NCBI RefSeq assembly: GCF_000283155.1
Contig: NW_004454207.1
Span: forward strand, 9,329,205 to 9,393,204
Length of the DNA stretch: 64,000 bases
Reading direction: 5' to 3'
Source of the DNA: Ceratotherium simum simum
Lineage: Eukaryota; Chordata; Mammalia; Perissodactyla; Rhinocerotidae
Below are positions 11,946-23,289 of the stretch, piece by piece. The notes beneath the pieces are model-generated. The model made no database searches. It had not been told where the DNA came from and saw only the letters and a list, made by a program, of their open reading frames with translations. The position numbers were made by a program, and so were the translations under genes. Each line of letters opens with the position of its first letter. The stretch's first letter is position 1.

Positions 11946-12320
11946 TAAGCTTATTTTTAATTTAAAATATTTAATTTTGAAATATTTCAAATATAAAAGA
12001 GAAAGAACAATATTAATAAATGACAGCCTTGTATCTACCACTCAGATTTAACACACTAACAATTTCCTGTATTTGCTTCAGATATTAATAAATGAAATAT
12101 TACAGATGCACTCAAAGGCTCTCTCCCCATCCCCTTCCTTTTCCTCCTCCCTGGAAATTAGCATCATCCTGAAGTTGGTGTGTATCTTCCCACCTCTGTC
12201 TATTTTTAAGTATATGACATAGTATATGAACCATTTTTAATATTTCACTAAGTCTAACAAAGATGGCATATATTCTTGTGATAAGTCTGGGCACAGTGTT
12301 TGAAACAGCAGGCATCTTAA
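11946..12320 (-). mobile_element. Probable older L1 3'UTR fragment, antisense
   Basis: Contains antisense L1M-like 3'UTR text (tttgaaatatttcaaatata, tatctaccactcagattta, ttttcctcctccctggaaat). More diverged than the neighbouring L1, so a separate older insertion is likely. Confidence 0.5.
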
Positions 12321-12564
12321 CAAATATGTAAATTTAATGCTTAAAAATTTTTATTTCCTGTTCATTGTTGTTGTTTATTGATTTTAATACATATATTAAT
12401 TAGGTTGTTTATACCTGCAATTAATAGAAAATAGGGACTATTAATTTTATTTTAAAAGGCAGTTTACAAGGCAGATGAAAATCCTTCAAAGCTTTGAATT
12501 TTTGAAGGGAAAAGTAACGAGGAAGTTCTTGGCGGTTGCGCTGGTGGGAACTGCAAAGCGAATA
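12321..12564. other. Unassigned stretch
   Basis: No feature recognised. Confidence 0.4.
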
Positions 12565-12716
12565 CAACCCTCCCATATTACAGATAAGGAAACTGAGTCG
12601 CATACCTGTTGTGACTTGCTAGGTATTTTACAGCTAAAGAATGCCAGGCCAGTACCAGAACCAGGTCTTCTGATGTCCATTCTAGAATTCTCTTGACCAC
12701 ACCATGCAGCTTCCAC
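12565..12716 (+). repeat. MIR SINE fragment
   Basis: MIR right half: cagataaggaaactgagtcg, tgtgacttgctaggtatttt, aaccaggtcttctgatgtcc, ttgaccacaccatgcagc. Confidence 0.8.
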
Positions 12717-13209
12717 ATCACTGAAGGTGATCCAAGATAGAGAAGGAAGAAAGGAGAGAAGAAAATGTGCTGTGGAGGTGGGAGGAAGGAAAAAATTCAT
12801 AAAAACAAGACGGCAGAAATGTGGTATTTTAAGGAAGAGGTTTGCCCTTCATCTGAATGATTCTTGGATTTTGGTGTATATTTTTGGTAGCAGTATGCGG
12901 TGAGTCACTAACAAAGAGCTTAAGACAGATGAGTTAACATAAATGGACCAAAATAAGCTGCGGTCTCCAGGCTGAGCAGCTGTTGGACAAACCTGCCAAT
13001 ATTTTATTTCCCAGAGACACTTGCAGCAGATTAAAGTGAGCAGGCGGTGAGTGCGCATTAGAAAATTCCACACCGTTCAGAGTTCCTGCGCCTGAGATGT
13101 GGCTATCCAGGGCAGAGGGGAGAACCCTCAGCTCTTGACTGAAGCTCCACTTTGTGGAAGAGGGTAGACAGGGCTGCAGGCCGCAGCAGGGTGAGCTAGT
13201 GGAGGGATA
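12717..13209. other. Unassigned stretch
   Basis: Mixed unique-looking sequence. No gene or repeat recognised. Confidence 0.45.
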
Positions 13210-13372
13210 ACACAGAGGCACAGGAATCAGAACGGCTTGAGTTTTCAGCCCTGATGGTGCAACTAGTTGTGTAACTGAGGGGGACTCCTTTAGCTTTTCT
13301 GTGGCAGTTTTTCATCTTCTGAGTGAGAGGCTTGGATTGGATGACCTCGTAAGTCCCTTCCAGTTTAAAAAT
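13210..13372 (+). repeat. MIR SINE (alternative 3' type)
   Basis: Contains gttgtgtaactgaggggga, cttctgagtgagaggcttgg, attggatgacctcgtaagtc and ccttccagttt, the variant MIR 3' segment. It abuts a second MIR in the same orientation. Confidence 0.75.
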
Positions 13373-13374
13373 GT

Positions 13375-13615
13375 ATAGTTCACATTTATTGAGCACTTAC
13401 TCTGTGCCAGGCACCTTGCTTTACACATGGATTTTTCCCCTCTATTAAACCTTCGAAGTTGTTTCAACAGTAGTCCCATTTTGCGGATAAAGAAACTGAG
13501 GCTTAAAGAGGACAAGAGACCTACCTGAAGTCATATAGTGAGCAATGGCAGAGCCTGGACTCAAATCTGAGACTGTCTCAGAAATCTGTCTTCTTCAACA
13601 CTATTCTGTGTTGTT
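13375..13615 (+). repeat. MIR SINE, near full length
   Basis: Ordered MIR core: cacatttattgagcacttac, tctgtgccaggcaccttgc, cagtagtcccattttgcgga, aagaaactgaggcttaaaga, gcagagcctggactcaaatc. Confidence 0.9.
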
Positions 13616-14449
13616 CCTTTTCCCTAAGCAGGAAATTACGAATGAGTTGCCTTCACACTCTCCTCCCTCTCCACGGCTTTATGTCTGTTTCTAATAGTTA
13701 TGCTTCAATTGCCCTGCAGTGGATTTTCAGATCCTAATTGGAGCCCTTCACGGCAGCCACATACTACACTGCGGGTGAAAGGCGTTAAAGATAGTAAATC
13801 AAATTCAGGACACACACCTCACCCAGAACAGAAATAGTGCTGAGCAGGGCACAGCAGGACCATTTGATTTACAGGATCATCGTTGTCTTGAATATTTTGT
13901 ACATTCTCTCCAGTGGACACTCTGTATTTGGTGTTCCTGCTGATGTCACTGGCAGAGATGTCTCATGAGGAGACACTCTGTTTGAAAAGCCACTTCAGTA
14001 ACCTCCTCTATCCTGATTTAATGTGATATGGCCATGGCAACGGCTGTGATAGTGGCGGCTCCTTTGTTGCCTTTGATAAATGACACACCATTTAAGCACC
14101 TTCTTGCACTGCCTCTCTTCCAATGAAGACATCAGACATAGGAAGAGCATCCCTCTCCAATACAAAATAAAATAAATGATCTCCAAGTTTGTGGGCGATT
14201 TTATCTAACTTCTGTTCAAGATCGACCTTTAGTTGGTGACTGACAATCCTGATTTTAAAGTCTGTTGGGATATTTATGATTGAGATCACACTTTCTGTAG
14301 TTCTTTCTTTGATGCCTACACATACAGAAATGGAGAAGCGAAGCAATATCTAATCATTCAAACCAAAAAAAGCACTGCTGCTTATATTTATTTGGATGTT
14401 TTAAGACACAGAAACTTTGAGCTTCTAAGTCAAAAGGCAAATAGTAAAA
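13616..14449. other. Unassigned repeat-poor stretch
   Basis: No recognised repeat over about 830 bases. Frames are short. It could hold regulatory sequence, but nothing in it proves this. Confidence 0.45.
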
Positions 14450-14962
14450 TATGGCAGATTGCATTAATGACCTTGATACTTCACCTCTTCCTATATCCAC
14501 ATCCTTTACCACATGACCTGGGAATTTCTTTTGCTAAAGAGGCGGAGTCTATTTTCCCTCCCCTTGAATCTGGATTGGCCTTCTAACTTTTGGTCAATAG
14601 AATGTGGTGGAAGTGATGGTGGGTCAGTTACAAGTCTAGGCCTTAAGAGATCTTGAGTGTTTTCATTTGCTTGCTCTTCTGCGTTTGCCATGAGAACATG
14701 CCCCGATTATCCTGCTGGAAAATGGGATGTGAGGAACAGAGCTGAGGTGCCCCAATCATTGCAGCTGAGGTTATCCTAGATCAGCTGAGCTACAGCCGAC
14801 TGCAAACCTATGAGTGAGTCCAATTGAGATCAGAAGTACTGCCCAGTCTAAATTGCCAACCCACAGGTTTGTGAACTAAATAAATGCTTATTGTTTGAAG
14901 CCATTGAGTCTTAGGGTGTTTTGTTATACAGTATTATGTGGCAACTGATAACTGATATAGAA
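14450..14962 (+). mobile_element. MLT1-type LTR (MaLR), diverged
   Basis: Shows the MLT1 LTR layout: ggattggccttctaactttt, tcaatagaatgtggtggaag, an AATAAA-type site in gtgaactaaataaatgctta, then gaagccattgagtcttaggg and tttgttatacagtattatgt near the 3' end. No clear duplication seen. Confidence 0.8.
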
Positions 14963-15470
14963 AGTGAGACTTTAGTCGTCAGGAAAACATCCAGGAAGTA
15001 CCTAAGGATTGGAGGACTACAGGGAGTAGCAAAAATCAAACTGAAATTTAACACAAATTTGAAGTCTTTCCAAATCAGCACAGTTATGGATCCCCCTCCA
15101 ATAGTCATTCCGCATGCATACACTGAGTCTATCATTGGTAAGACACTATGCTAGGTAGACTGTCCAGTGAATGAGAGCCCAAGAAAAGCAAAAGAAATGA
15201 TAGACATGATCCAGAGAGGCTGGCCATGGGAATGAAGGTGGTCAAATGGCTTCATGTCATATTTAGGATGGTGGAGAGGGTGAATTTTAGGCTCTGGCTG
15301 TGGGACAGGAGGGTAAAGGAGAAGAACAATGACAACAGGATGAAGTTAAAAGCCTAGATAAAGATGAAGATATTGGATCTCAGTTATGGAAGTAAATACC
15401 TATGTTAGATATGTGTATGTGTGATTAAGTATTTAAATGGAAAATAGGTAAAATTAAGAGAGCATAGCAA
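14963..15470. other. Unassigned stretch
   Basis: No gene or repeat recognised. Confidence 0.45.
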
Positions 15471-15855
15471 TGCTGTCAGTATACTCTCGGTCTGCCACTA
15501 TCCAGTTTAAGGGGCTCTGGACAATTTCCAGCTGCCAGTATCTGCATCCCTGTACCTGAAGGCTTTTTCCAGAATTCTGGAAGGTCATTTTACAGGCCAG
15601 AAGTGCCAGGAAATTAACCTTTACTTCCCCACTCCCAACATGCCAGCAGCAATCCTCAACAAATGACCATGGCAGTTGGTAAATAGTCCAGCTGTCTTGG
15701 CTCTTGGATGGGATGATTTTGAAGCACGTATTTTATACCCTTCCCATCACTTGCCCACAGAATTAAGCTCCCACCACCTATTGTGGCAGCTGGCTTAACA
15801 ACACACCCTTTATCTGCTGCCTTCTCTTCCTTTCCCTGTCTCACTTCCCCACTCA
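15471..15855 (+). mobile_element. LTR-A family copy, 3' truncated against L2
   Basis: Shares with 28638-29096 the block acaggccagaagtgccagga, then aaattaacc and the block acaacacaccctttatctgc, tttccctgtctcacttcccc. The terminal part (AATAAA and gtctgcttc) is missing. L2 sequence follows directly. Confidence 0.65.
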
Positions 15856-16105
15856 CTCCAAGGCCACTAGCCTCCTTTCTGCTCATCTTCCTGCTTGAGG
15901 GCCTTTGTAGTCGCTGTTCTCTCTGCCTGAACTGCTCTTCCCCTGACACATACACGACTGACTTCTTGTCATTCAGGTCTCAGGCTCAATTTCACCCTGT
16001 CAGAGAAGTTTTTCCTGGCCATGAAATCTAATGTAGCTTCATCATCTGATCTTAATTCTCGATGACACTTTTATCACTATCAGATGTTTTTCTTTTTTAT
16101 CTGTT
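15856..16105 (+). mobile_element. L2 LINE fragment
   Basis: Diagnostic sense L2 3'UTR text: gcttgagggcctttgtagtc, gctgttctctctgcctgaac, gctcttcccctgacacatac, ttcaggtctcaggctcaatt and gagaagtttttcctggcc. A frame crosses it by chance. Confidence 0.88.
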
Positions 16106-16412
16106 AGCTTGTTTTCATGTTTTGGGCAGGAGCGTAACTTGGCACAATCCTCTTGGGAAGGTTGTTGGGCAGTATGTACCAAAGCCACCTATGACCCAGC
16201 AATTCCATTCCTAGGTATATATCCAAGTGGAATGAGTGCTTATGCCCATCAAAAGCCATATACAAGAATGTTTATTACAGCTTTATTCATAATAGCCAAA
16301 AACTGGGACCAAACCAAATATCCATCAATAAGAGAATGAATAAATAAATTGTGAAATATTCCATGGAATATTCTACAATGGAATATTACACAGCAATAAA
16401 AAGAATGAACTG

Positions 16413-16855
16413 CTGGGGCCGGCCCGGTGGCGCAAACAGTTAAGTGCATGTGCTCTGCTGCTGCGGCCCGGGGTTCACTGGTTCGGATCCTGGGTGTGCA
16501 CTGACACACTGCTTGTTAGGCCATGCTGTGGCGGCGTCCCACATAAAGTAGAGGAAGATGGGCATGGATGTTAGCCCAGGACCAGTCTTCCTCAGCAAAA
16601 AAGGGGAGGACTGGCATTGGATGTTAGCTCAGGGCTGGTCCNNNNNNNNNNNNNNNNNNNNNNNNNNNNNNNNNNNNNNNNNNNNNNNNNNNNNNNNNNN
16701 NNNNNNNNNNNNNNNNNNNNNNNNNNNNNNNNNNNNNNNNNTAGAGGAAGATGGGCATGGATGTTAGCCCAGGACCAGTCTTCCTCAGCAAAAAAGGGGA
16801 GGACTGGCATTGGATGTTAGCTCAGGGCTGGTCCTCCTGACAAAAAAAAAAAAAA
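16413..16855 (+). mobile_element. ERE1 SINE containing an assembly gap
   Basis: Starts ctggggccggcccggtggc and shows box B-like ggttcggatcctggg. The target duplication aaaagaatgaactg precedes (16399-16412) and follows the poly-A (ends 16866). Its apparent length is 443 bases. Removing the 100 N and one of two identical 93-bp segments leaves about 250 bases, the normal ERE1 length. Confidence 0.95.
16642..16741. other. Assembly gap of exactly 100 N
   Basis: The round length points to a placeholder gap. The 93 bases on the left (16549-16641) and the right (16742-16834) read identically. Confidence 0.98.
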
Positions 16856-17185
16856 AGAATGAACTGATGCTACACACACCACATGGATGAATTTCATAGA
16901 AATTATGATGAACAAAAGAAGCCAGGCACAAAAGAGAACATATTACATGATTCCATTTCTATGACATTCATGAACAGGCAAAACTAATCTATGGTGGCAG
17001 GAATCGGAATAGTAGTTACCTCTGGGCAGGAGGATATTGACTGAGAGGGGGCCTGTGGTGCTGGAAATACTCTATATCTTGCTATGGGTGGTCATTACAC
17101 GGGTATATACATATGTAAAAGGTCATTGAGGTGTATACTTAATATCTGTGCACACTCTATGTATGTCATATATGAATAAAAATAA

Positions 17186-17292
17186 AGAAGTAGGTTCCAT
17201 GAGAGTAAGGACATTTTCTGACTTGGGCACTATTGCCTGACACATAGTATGCCATCAGTAAGTACTTCTTGACTGAGCAAGTGAATGAAGGT
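17186..17292 (+). mobile_element. L2 3' terminal fragment
   Basis: Terminal L2 phrases: ccatgagagtaaggacattt, tgcctgacacatagtatgcc, and the ending aagtgaatgaagg. Confidence 0.7.
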
Positions 17293-17329
17293 GGATTTGC
17301 ATTTAAAAAAAAATTAAACCAAAAATTAA

Positions 17330-17820
17330 GTAAGTTTTCATTGAAAATCTATTCCATGTGCTGTATGTGGTAGAGGAATCAAAGGTGAATTCGCCTAATG
17401 AGAAATACACAGCTGATTGTATATAAAATGGCAGCCTGTAATAAATGCTATAAAAACAGATGCCAAATGAAGTGTTAGCAGAGCTAGAGAGAGAGAGACA
17501 TTTCAACTGCAGCTTTGGGGAAGTGAGATTTGATCTGGCCCTGGAAATATTTCTGTAGGTAGGGCGTACGACGAGTAGAGAGGAGACAAAGAAGGGGGTG
17601 GGTGTGAGTGGCAGGGAACAAAGACTTGGAGACAGGAAGCCCAGGGCACCTGCAGTGGCTGAAGTCAGGGCTGGAGAGTCATGGGGGCAGTGAACGACGA
17701 GTGTCTGTCAGGGCAGGTTGGTGCCCGCTCAGAAAGGGCCTGGGCTACTTTGCAAGGAGTTTGGCCTTCACTCTGCCCGTAGGGATGAAGTTTCAAGGTT
17801 TTAAAGCAGAAGAGTAATTT
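17330..17820 (-). mobile_element. L2 LINE, antisense
   Basis: Antisense L2 body: gccctggaaatatttctg, ggcagggaacaaagacttgg, gagtttggccttcactctgc and gggatgaagtttcaaggttt followed by taaagcagaagagtaa, matching the same L2 segments at 44520-45835. Confidence 0.75.
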
Positions 17821-17954
17821 TGAAAGGAGAATTGTTATCCTTCCTAAATTAATATTCAAAAACATGTTCACTTACAGAAAAATCTGAAAAGCCAGTTCAA
17901 CACAAAGGACACAAACCTGACATAATCACTGCTATCACTTTCTAATGTCAACTC

Positions 17955-18360
17955 TGAGATACTTTTTAAAAAAATTGAGATATAGTTCACATACTATACA
18001 ATCTACCATTTTAAAGTGTACAATTCAGCGGGTTTTAGTATATTGACAAGGTTGTGCAACCATCACCACTGTCTACTTCCAGAACATTTCATCACCTCGA
18101 AAAAACCCCCACACTCATTAGTAGTCACTCCCCATTCCCCCTTCTCCCCAACCTCTGGCAACCACTAATCTACTTTCTGTCTCTATGGATTTTCCCAGAG
18201 ATACTTTTCTACGTGTATATGTGCAAACATATTTTTGCACATATTTTTTTGCTTCTCCCCTTACCCACACAAATGGATTTGTACATACTGCAAAGAAAGC
18301 TGTGTTGACTTGAACATATATCTTGACTCTTGACTCTTGGACATATCAGGTTGGTTTGTG
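17955..18360 (-). mobile_element. L1 3'UTR, antisense
   Basis: Antisense L1M 3'UTR: aaaattgagatatagttcac, tttaaagtgtacaattcagc, gttgtgcaaccatcaccact and ctggcaaccactaatctact. A short inverted repeat tatgtgcaaa / tttgcacata lies at about 18218-18244. Confidence 0.85.
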
Positions 18361-19030
18361 AAAAATTAGTTGGGTGGCAGGGCAAGGATGGATTGGAAAA
18401 AAGAGGTTGAGGACAGTGAGACTGCTTAGCAACACCTGCAGTAGGGGAGGCAAGAAGTCATGGGGGCATGAACTAGGATGCTCGTGGTCTAGGGGATGCT
18501 GTGGAGTGCTTCCAAGACCCCCGCTTCAGGACTGAGGCACTCATTAGCCCAGCTGCAGGAAATGCTGGTGGCTGATGGATCTCAGCTGAGTCTCCTGGGC
18601 CTTGCCCTCACCTGAAGAGAGCTCGTTAGCCCAAATCGCACTCTTTCTCTATGGCGGTTTACATCCAATGATTGGTCAATGTGGGGGGTGGTGGTTATAA
18701 AGGCCCAGACACTTTCTCCAATTTGGAAACTCTCTGAAGGGCCATCCCATCTCTAGAGGTCTCTAAAAGCTGAGGCTTTTATTGTGACTGTATTGCAGCC
18801 CAATTCCTCCCTCTGCCCAATCCTGCTTCCCTCACCCCTCCACGGGTGTTTTTCCTAATAAACTTCCTGCACTCGTATCTCTATCTCAGACTCTGTTTTC
18901 CAGGGGACTCAACCTGTGGCAAACAATGAGGATGGAAATGGAGCTGGTGTATGTAGATGTCTTTGTGGAGCAATTGAGCGGATAGAGCTTGGGGATCCAT
19001 CAGAGATGTGAGGTGGGAAGGGTGGAAGAG
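18361..19030 (-). mobile_element. L2 LINE, antisense, split by an LTR
   Basis: L2 body text (ggatggattggaaaaaagag, gcaagaagtcatgggggcat) stops near 18492 and resumes near 18929 (gaggatggaaatggagctgg, gggaagggtggaagag). The order matches the antisense L2 ORF2 region. Confidence 0.65.
18493..18928 (+). mobile_element. LTR inserted in L2 (family not named)
   Basis: An LTR-like unit with a TATA-like box in tggttataaaggcccagac, AATAAA in cctaataaacttcctgcact, and a 3' end gactctgttttccagggga near tgtggca. It differs from LTR-A upstream. No clean duplication could be defined. Confidence 0.6.
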
Positions 19031-19046
19031 TTAAACAGGAGCAAAA

Positions 19047-19072
19047 CACACACACACACACACACACTCACA
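19047..19072. repeat. (CA)n microsatellite
   Basis: An alternating CA run, followed by AT-rich sequence with further short CA runs to about 19125. Confidence 0.9.
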
Positions 19073-19149
19073 CATATAATGTATAAAATTTATACATTAA
19101 ATTTATATATACACACACATACATTGTTTCTATATATCTAAATACATAA

Positions 19150-20090
19150 TACATCCTCAGGCACTTACTCAGTATCTTCTTTGTACCAGAAACAGTTCTG
19201 GAAGCTGAAGGTGCAAGATGAATTAGATCTGGTTCTTTTGTTCAGTGAATCCACAGTGTTTTGGGGCAGACAGAGACTAAACAACTAATTCTGATATAAT
19301 TTGTTGCACACCATGGTAACTGATAGGGAAAAGTGATGAGGAAATACTAAGGGAGTGAAGATACTGCCAAGGTTTTAAGCTGAGGTGTCTTGAAAGATGG
19401 TAAAGCCATCATGTGACATGGAGAATGCAGATGAAAGAGATTGCAAGTAGAAAATAAATATCAAGGTTAATATGTCCTCCAAAGCATTGGAAATAGGGCT
19501 TTGGAACTCCTGAGAGAGGTCATGAATAGAAATATATATTTAGGTGATGTCTATATAGAAATGATAGTTAACGCCTTGGGAGTAGATGAGACTGTCAAGG
19601 GAGATCATGTAAGATGGAAACTTGAGAATGATCTACAGCAGAGCTGACTAATGTCTGAACTCAGGCTGCCACTCCCTATGCCAACAGCCATGGCTGACAT
19701 AGCTAATTGAACATACAGCCTCAGAATCCTTCTCAACACATGGCTTCAGGCAGCCATTACCAATAAATCTACTTACCATTCTTGGTTTCTTCTCAAAGTC
19801 TAGGTGTGATGACCAGGAACAGTTGTGGGCCTCCAAGGAAGAGTGAACCGCTCTGGTTACTAGGTGCAGAGAGAGCACCCAGGAAGGCAGGGGAAGTACT
19901 GGCAGGAGGCGGGTCCCAGAAGGAAGAGGAGTGTCTCAACAAGGAAATAATAACATTTGTCAAATGACTAAGTGGAGGACTTGAGGAGACAATGAGATTT
20001 GAAGTGGGAGGCCAGTGGTGATCTTATGGAGAGTGGTTTCACTAGTGGTTTGCAAGAGAAGTGAGATGAAGGAAGTTTGAGTAGAGAATG
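19150..20090 (-). mobile_element. L2 LINE, antisense, 3' end plus decayed ORF2
   Basis: Begins with the antisense L2 3' end (gcacttactcagtatcttct, accagaaacagttctggaag). Near 19490-19620 it holds the antisense of the L2 reverse-transcriptase region (tcctgagagaggtcatgaat, tctatatagaaatgatagtt, gagtagatgagactgtcaag). Another L2 body block lies at 19960-20090. The interval 19640-19900 is not clearly L2. Confidence 0.65.
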
Positions 20091-20124
20091 GGAGGTATTT
20101 CCAAATGCTTGTTTATAAATGGAC

Positions 20125-20236
20125 TGCCTTGGACCCATCTGGGGAGCTTGTTGAAAATGCGTTTCTAGGACTCACCCCAGAGCCATGGCCTCAGGCTGTA
20201 CTCTGGCCTCCCAGGAGCACTTCTTTCGGGGTTATC
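20125..20236 (+). mobile_element. MER5A-like hAT MITE fragment
   Basis: Central MER5A text: catctggggagcttgttgaa, aatgcgtttctaggactcac, cccagagccatggcctcagg. It ends where the LTR-A copy begins, so the LTR may have split it. Confidence 0.55.
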
Positions 20237-20238
20237 TG

Positions 20239-20680
20239 TGTGGCAGAGAGGCTAGAAGCTGCAGATGTCCCTCTCACATGCATTTAGTATTCAGCACACA
20301 CTGCTGGCATCATACACAAGCACATGTGACTCTCTGCCTGAGGACTTTCTCTGGCCACTGGAGCATGCTTGCCTGCTTTCCAGAAATGCCAGAGAGTTAA
20401 TTTCCCAGGGAGCAGCCCTCAACCAATGAAGGACAGAAGTGGGGGGATAAATATCTCAGATTCCTCATCTCTCAGGTGGAACAACTTGGGGCTTGTTTTA
20501 TACAGTTGCCCAGCAGTCTCCAGTAGGATTGAGCCTGAGGTGCCCAGAGATGCTCATTAACATATTCTGCATTGGCTTCCTTCCTTCTCTCTCACTTCTC
20601 TACTCTCCTATTGGTGTTCCAAGATCCTCTCTCACCTAAACTGTTAGCACCCGTATCTGTGGGGGAACCCAAAACTCACC
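20239..20680 (+). mobile_element. LTR-A family solo LTR
   Basis: About 440 bases beginning tgtggcagagaggctagaag. It contains gtaggattgagcctgaggtg, cttccttctctctcacttct and the end ctgtgggggaacccaaaact. A possible 5-bp duplication is atctg / atctc (4 of 5). Confidence 0.7.
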
Positions 20681-20689
20681 ATCTCATTT

Positions 20690-21300
20690 TCTCTTCCTGG
20701 GGATGTGCAAACAACTACATATTCCAGTGGCTCTTGTAGTCTGGTTGAGCCCATGTGACTAGGCTCTGACACAGGGGCAGAAGTGACGTACATCACCTCC
20801 AGGTCGGGACACGACTCCTGGTGTGATCCCTTCTCAATCTTTCCTTTCCATGGTGACTTCGGAGGTCATGTATTTAAGATGGCAGCATCACAAGATAGAA
20901 GTTGCCTGGATTCCTGAGTCACCAATTGAAGGGGACCTACTAAGGAGAGCTGTCCCCTTTGTACCTGATCATGACATGAATGAATGAGAAATAGAACTTG
21001 GCTATGTTTTTTTTTTTTTTTTTTTTAAAGATTTTATTTATTTATTTTTTCCCCCCAAAGCCCCAGTAGATAGTTGTGTGTCATAGCTGCACATCCTTCT
21101 AGTTGCTGTACGTGGGACGCGGCCTCAGCATGGCTGGAGAAGCAGCGCGTCGGTGCGAGCCCGGGATCCGAACCCGGGTCGCCAGCAGTGGAGCCCGCTC
21201 ACTTAACCACCAAGCCACGGGGCCGGCCCAGAACTTGGCTATGTTAAATCACTGAAATTTTTTTGTTACAGCAGCTAGCATTAATTACGCTAATATATCT
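20690..21300 (+). mobile_element. LTR-like element split by an ERE
   Basis: Text typical of a MaLR-related LTR 3' end surrounds the ERE: aatgagaaatagaacttgg before it and ttaaatcactgaaatttttt, gttacagcagctagcatta after it. The family name is uncertain. Confidence 0.55.
21009..21229 (-). mobile_element. ERE2-type SINE
   Basis: Antisense: poly-T at the left, gccccagtagatagttgtgt, box B complement ggatccgaacccgggtcg, ending ggggccggccc. A perfect 16-bp duplication agaacttggctatgtt lies at 20993-21008 and 21230-21245. Confidence 0.97.
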
Positions 21301-21674
21301 GCCTTCTTGGTGTTCCCTCATTCAATTCTCCAAAATTACTGCTCTCCATCTTCCTTTAAGAATTTCCATTCCCTCAGTGTGGCTAGCAACATGGCTGAAA
21401 ATAGTCGTGTGTTAAAGGCAAGACATATGATTATCTGATTAAAGTGCACTTAATTATGAACAATAAGTACCAAATTAGCTCCCGAAAGATAGTTCTGTTT
21501 TCAAATGGATTCCTGACTGGTGGGATCTATGATGGAGATGTTCCTAAGTATTGGAGCCTTCTTGGTGTCTTTGCATAATCATTGGCACAGCCCACTCCCA
21601 GCTTTATCTGTGTTGTCCAGGAGAAAGAGGGGTCAGCCTCTTCTAAGAGATTGCTGACCTCTGACCTCTGGCCT
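21301..21674. other. Unassigned stretch
   Basis: No gene or repeat recognised. Confidence 0.4.
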
Positions 21675-22115
21675 CTGGAATAGAGTCCAAACTCCTTAAC
21701 CTGGTGTTTCCAGTTGTCCCCGGTTGGTCCCAACCTACATTCCTACCCTGATCTTTGCCCCCGACCCCGCCCCAACAGGAAACCTCTCAAATCATACTAC
21801 TCACGACAGGGTGTGCTTTCCCACCTCCACACCTTGGCTTCACTGCACCCTCCACTTGGGGTGTCCTTTCCAGACCCACCCCCCACTCACAGGCCTGACT
21901 CAAATTCCATCTCCTCTCTAAGCCCTGAAATCCCACTGTGTCTTCCCTTTTGTCGCTACTACTCAACTGGTGTTCAGCATTTGCTGCTTATTATTATTTT
22001 TATCTCTTTATGTGTTTATATCCTCTCTTCTGAACTAGAAATGAACTGTTTAAAGAGAAAATTATGCCCATTTCTCTTTTTAAACCCTATAGCTTTTAAC
22101 ATAGTGCCAGAGATA
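21675..22115 (+). mobile_element. L2 LINE fragment
   Basis: Sense L2 3'UTR: gtccaaactccttaacctgg, then gtccccggttggtcccaacc, catctcctctctaagccctg, and the late 3' part tctcttctgaactagaaatg. A 134-codon frame over it is incidental. Confidence 0.75.
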
Positions 22116-22199
22116 TGATTACTGAAGATAGATAGATGGTAGATAGAGAAATATAGCAAATTGAACTTCTTAAATATTACAAATGAAAAGTCTTGTTCA

Positions 22200-22745
22200 C
22201 ACATGATTTTCAAAAAACTTTTATTTGGAAATCATTTCAAACTTACAGAAAAGTTGCAAGAATAAAAATAGTATAAATAACGTCTGTAAACGTTTTACCT
22301 AGATTTACTTATTCACTTACTATAAACATTTTACCTCATTTCCTTTATATTACTCTATCTATCTATCTATCTATCATTTTCTCTCCATACATACACACAC
22401 ACATTTTTCTGAACCATTTGAGGGTAAGTTACATACATCACGAGCCGTTACTCTTAAATACTTCAGTGTGTATTGCCTAAGAATAGGGATAGTTTCTTAC
22501 CTAATTTAATACTGATACAACACATTTGTATCAATAATTTGTTCTCATTCCAGTTTTGTCATTTGACCCAATAATGTCCTCTATGGCATCTTTCCCCTCC
22601 TATACGGGATCCAGTATAGGGTCGGATGTCATGTCTCTTTAGCCTCCTTTAATCTGGAACATTTCCACAGCCTTTCTTTGTCTTTTATGACATTGCTATT
22701 TTTCAAGTTAACCCCTCTCTCCCTTTTAAAGAATGTCAGAATTTA
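22200..22745 (-). mobile_element. L1M 3'UTR, antisense
   Basis: Antisense L1M text: aaatcatttcaaacttacag, aaaagttgcaagaataaaaa, ggatgtcatgtctctttagc, ctcctttaatctggaacatt, cagcctttctttgtctttta. It includes the (CTAT)n tract. Confidence 0.8.
22353..22375. repeat. (CTAT)n microsatellite
   Basis: About five uninterrupted ctat units inside the antisense L1M. A related gatagatagat stretch lies near 22124. Confidence 0.9.
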
Positions 22746-23289
22746 AAAAAATCTCAAAGGTTTGGCAGGCTATTTTATAGACATACATATGGATGGATGT
22801 GGAGTTTCTGAGTAGTGTCATAATCACTCCCAGTGCGAGACTTCAAACTCAAACCTCCTTTTAGTCTCATTCTGAACTTATAATCAATGGCAAGGTTTTT
22901 AACGCTGCTATACAGGAACTTTTGACTTATTTTATTTACAATACCTTTCTCCTTATTTAATTGGAGCTGGAGTAGAAGAGGAAATCGCAAATCTCTTTCT
23001 CCCCCAGCTTCTGCTGGGTTGCAGGCTGCATGGGAGGAAAAGTCAATAGAGGAAGTGAGAGAGTAAACTGAGAAGTTGAAATCAAAGTGGTGGGCCGCTG
23101 AGTCTCGGCTGTGGCGCATCTCATCTCTGAAGTCAAAGCATTTTTACGGACCACATTCAACCATAGTTAAATAAAATCCCTATGCTGTGGAAAAGGAAGG
23201 CATTAGTAATTTCCGTTGTCTATGAGTGGAAACAGAGACACTGACAGGCGTAATGGCTTTTCTACTTTGAGTCTGAGAGGCAGTGAGAA
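22746..23289. other. Unassigned repeat-poor stretch
   Basis: No recognised repeat. Minus-strand frames (22775-23119) lack any family signature. Confidence 0.45.

Larger units (their letters stand above)
16120..17185 (+). mobile_element. L1M ORF2 end and 3'UTR, split by an ERE
   Basis: Sense L1 text runs acctatgacccagcaattcc, gcctatac-like cctaggtatatatccaagtg, ggaatattacacagcaataa, and resumes after the ERE with gaatgaactgatgctacaca and atgattccatttctatgaca. It ends in gaataaaaataaagaag. Gaps and stops make it non-functional. Confidence 0.88.

Noticed and set aside
16414..16490. tRNA-like promoter boxes at ERE heads (also at 32185, 36163, 61125)
   Set aside because: These are the tRNA-derived heads of SINEs, not tRNA genes. 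No mature cloverleaf is kept.
22353..22375. Short regular repeats that might suggest an array
   Set aside because: A simple (CTAT)n microsatellite. No spacers, so no CRISPR-like structure, which would not be expected in a mammal.
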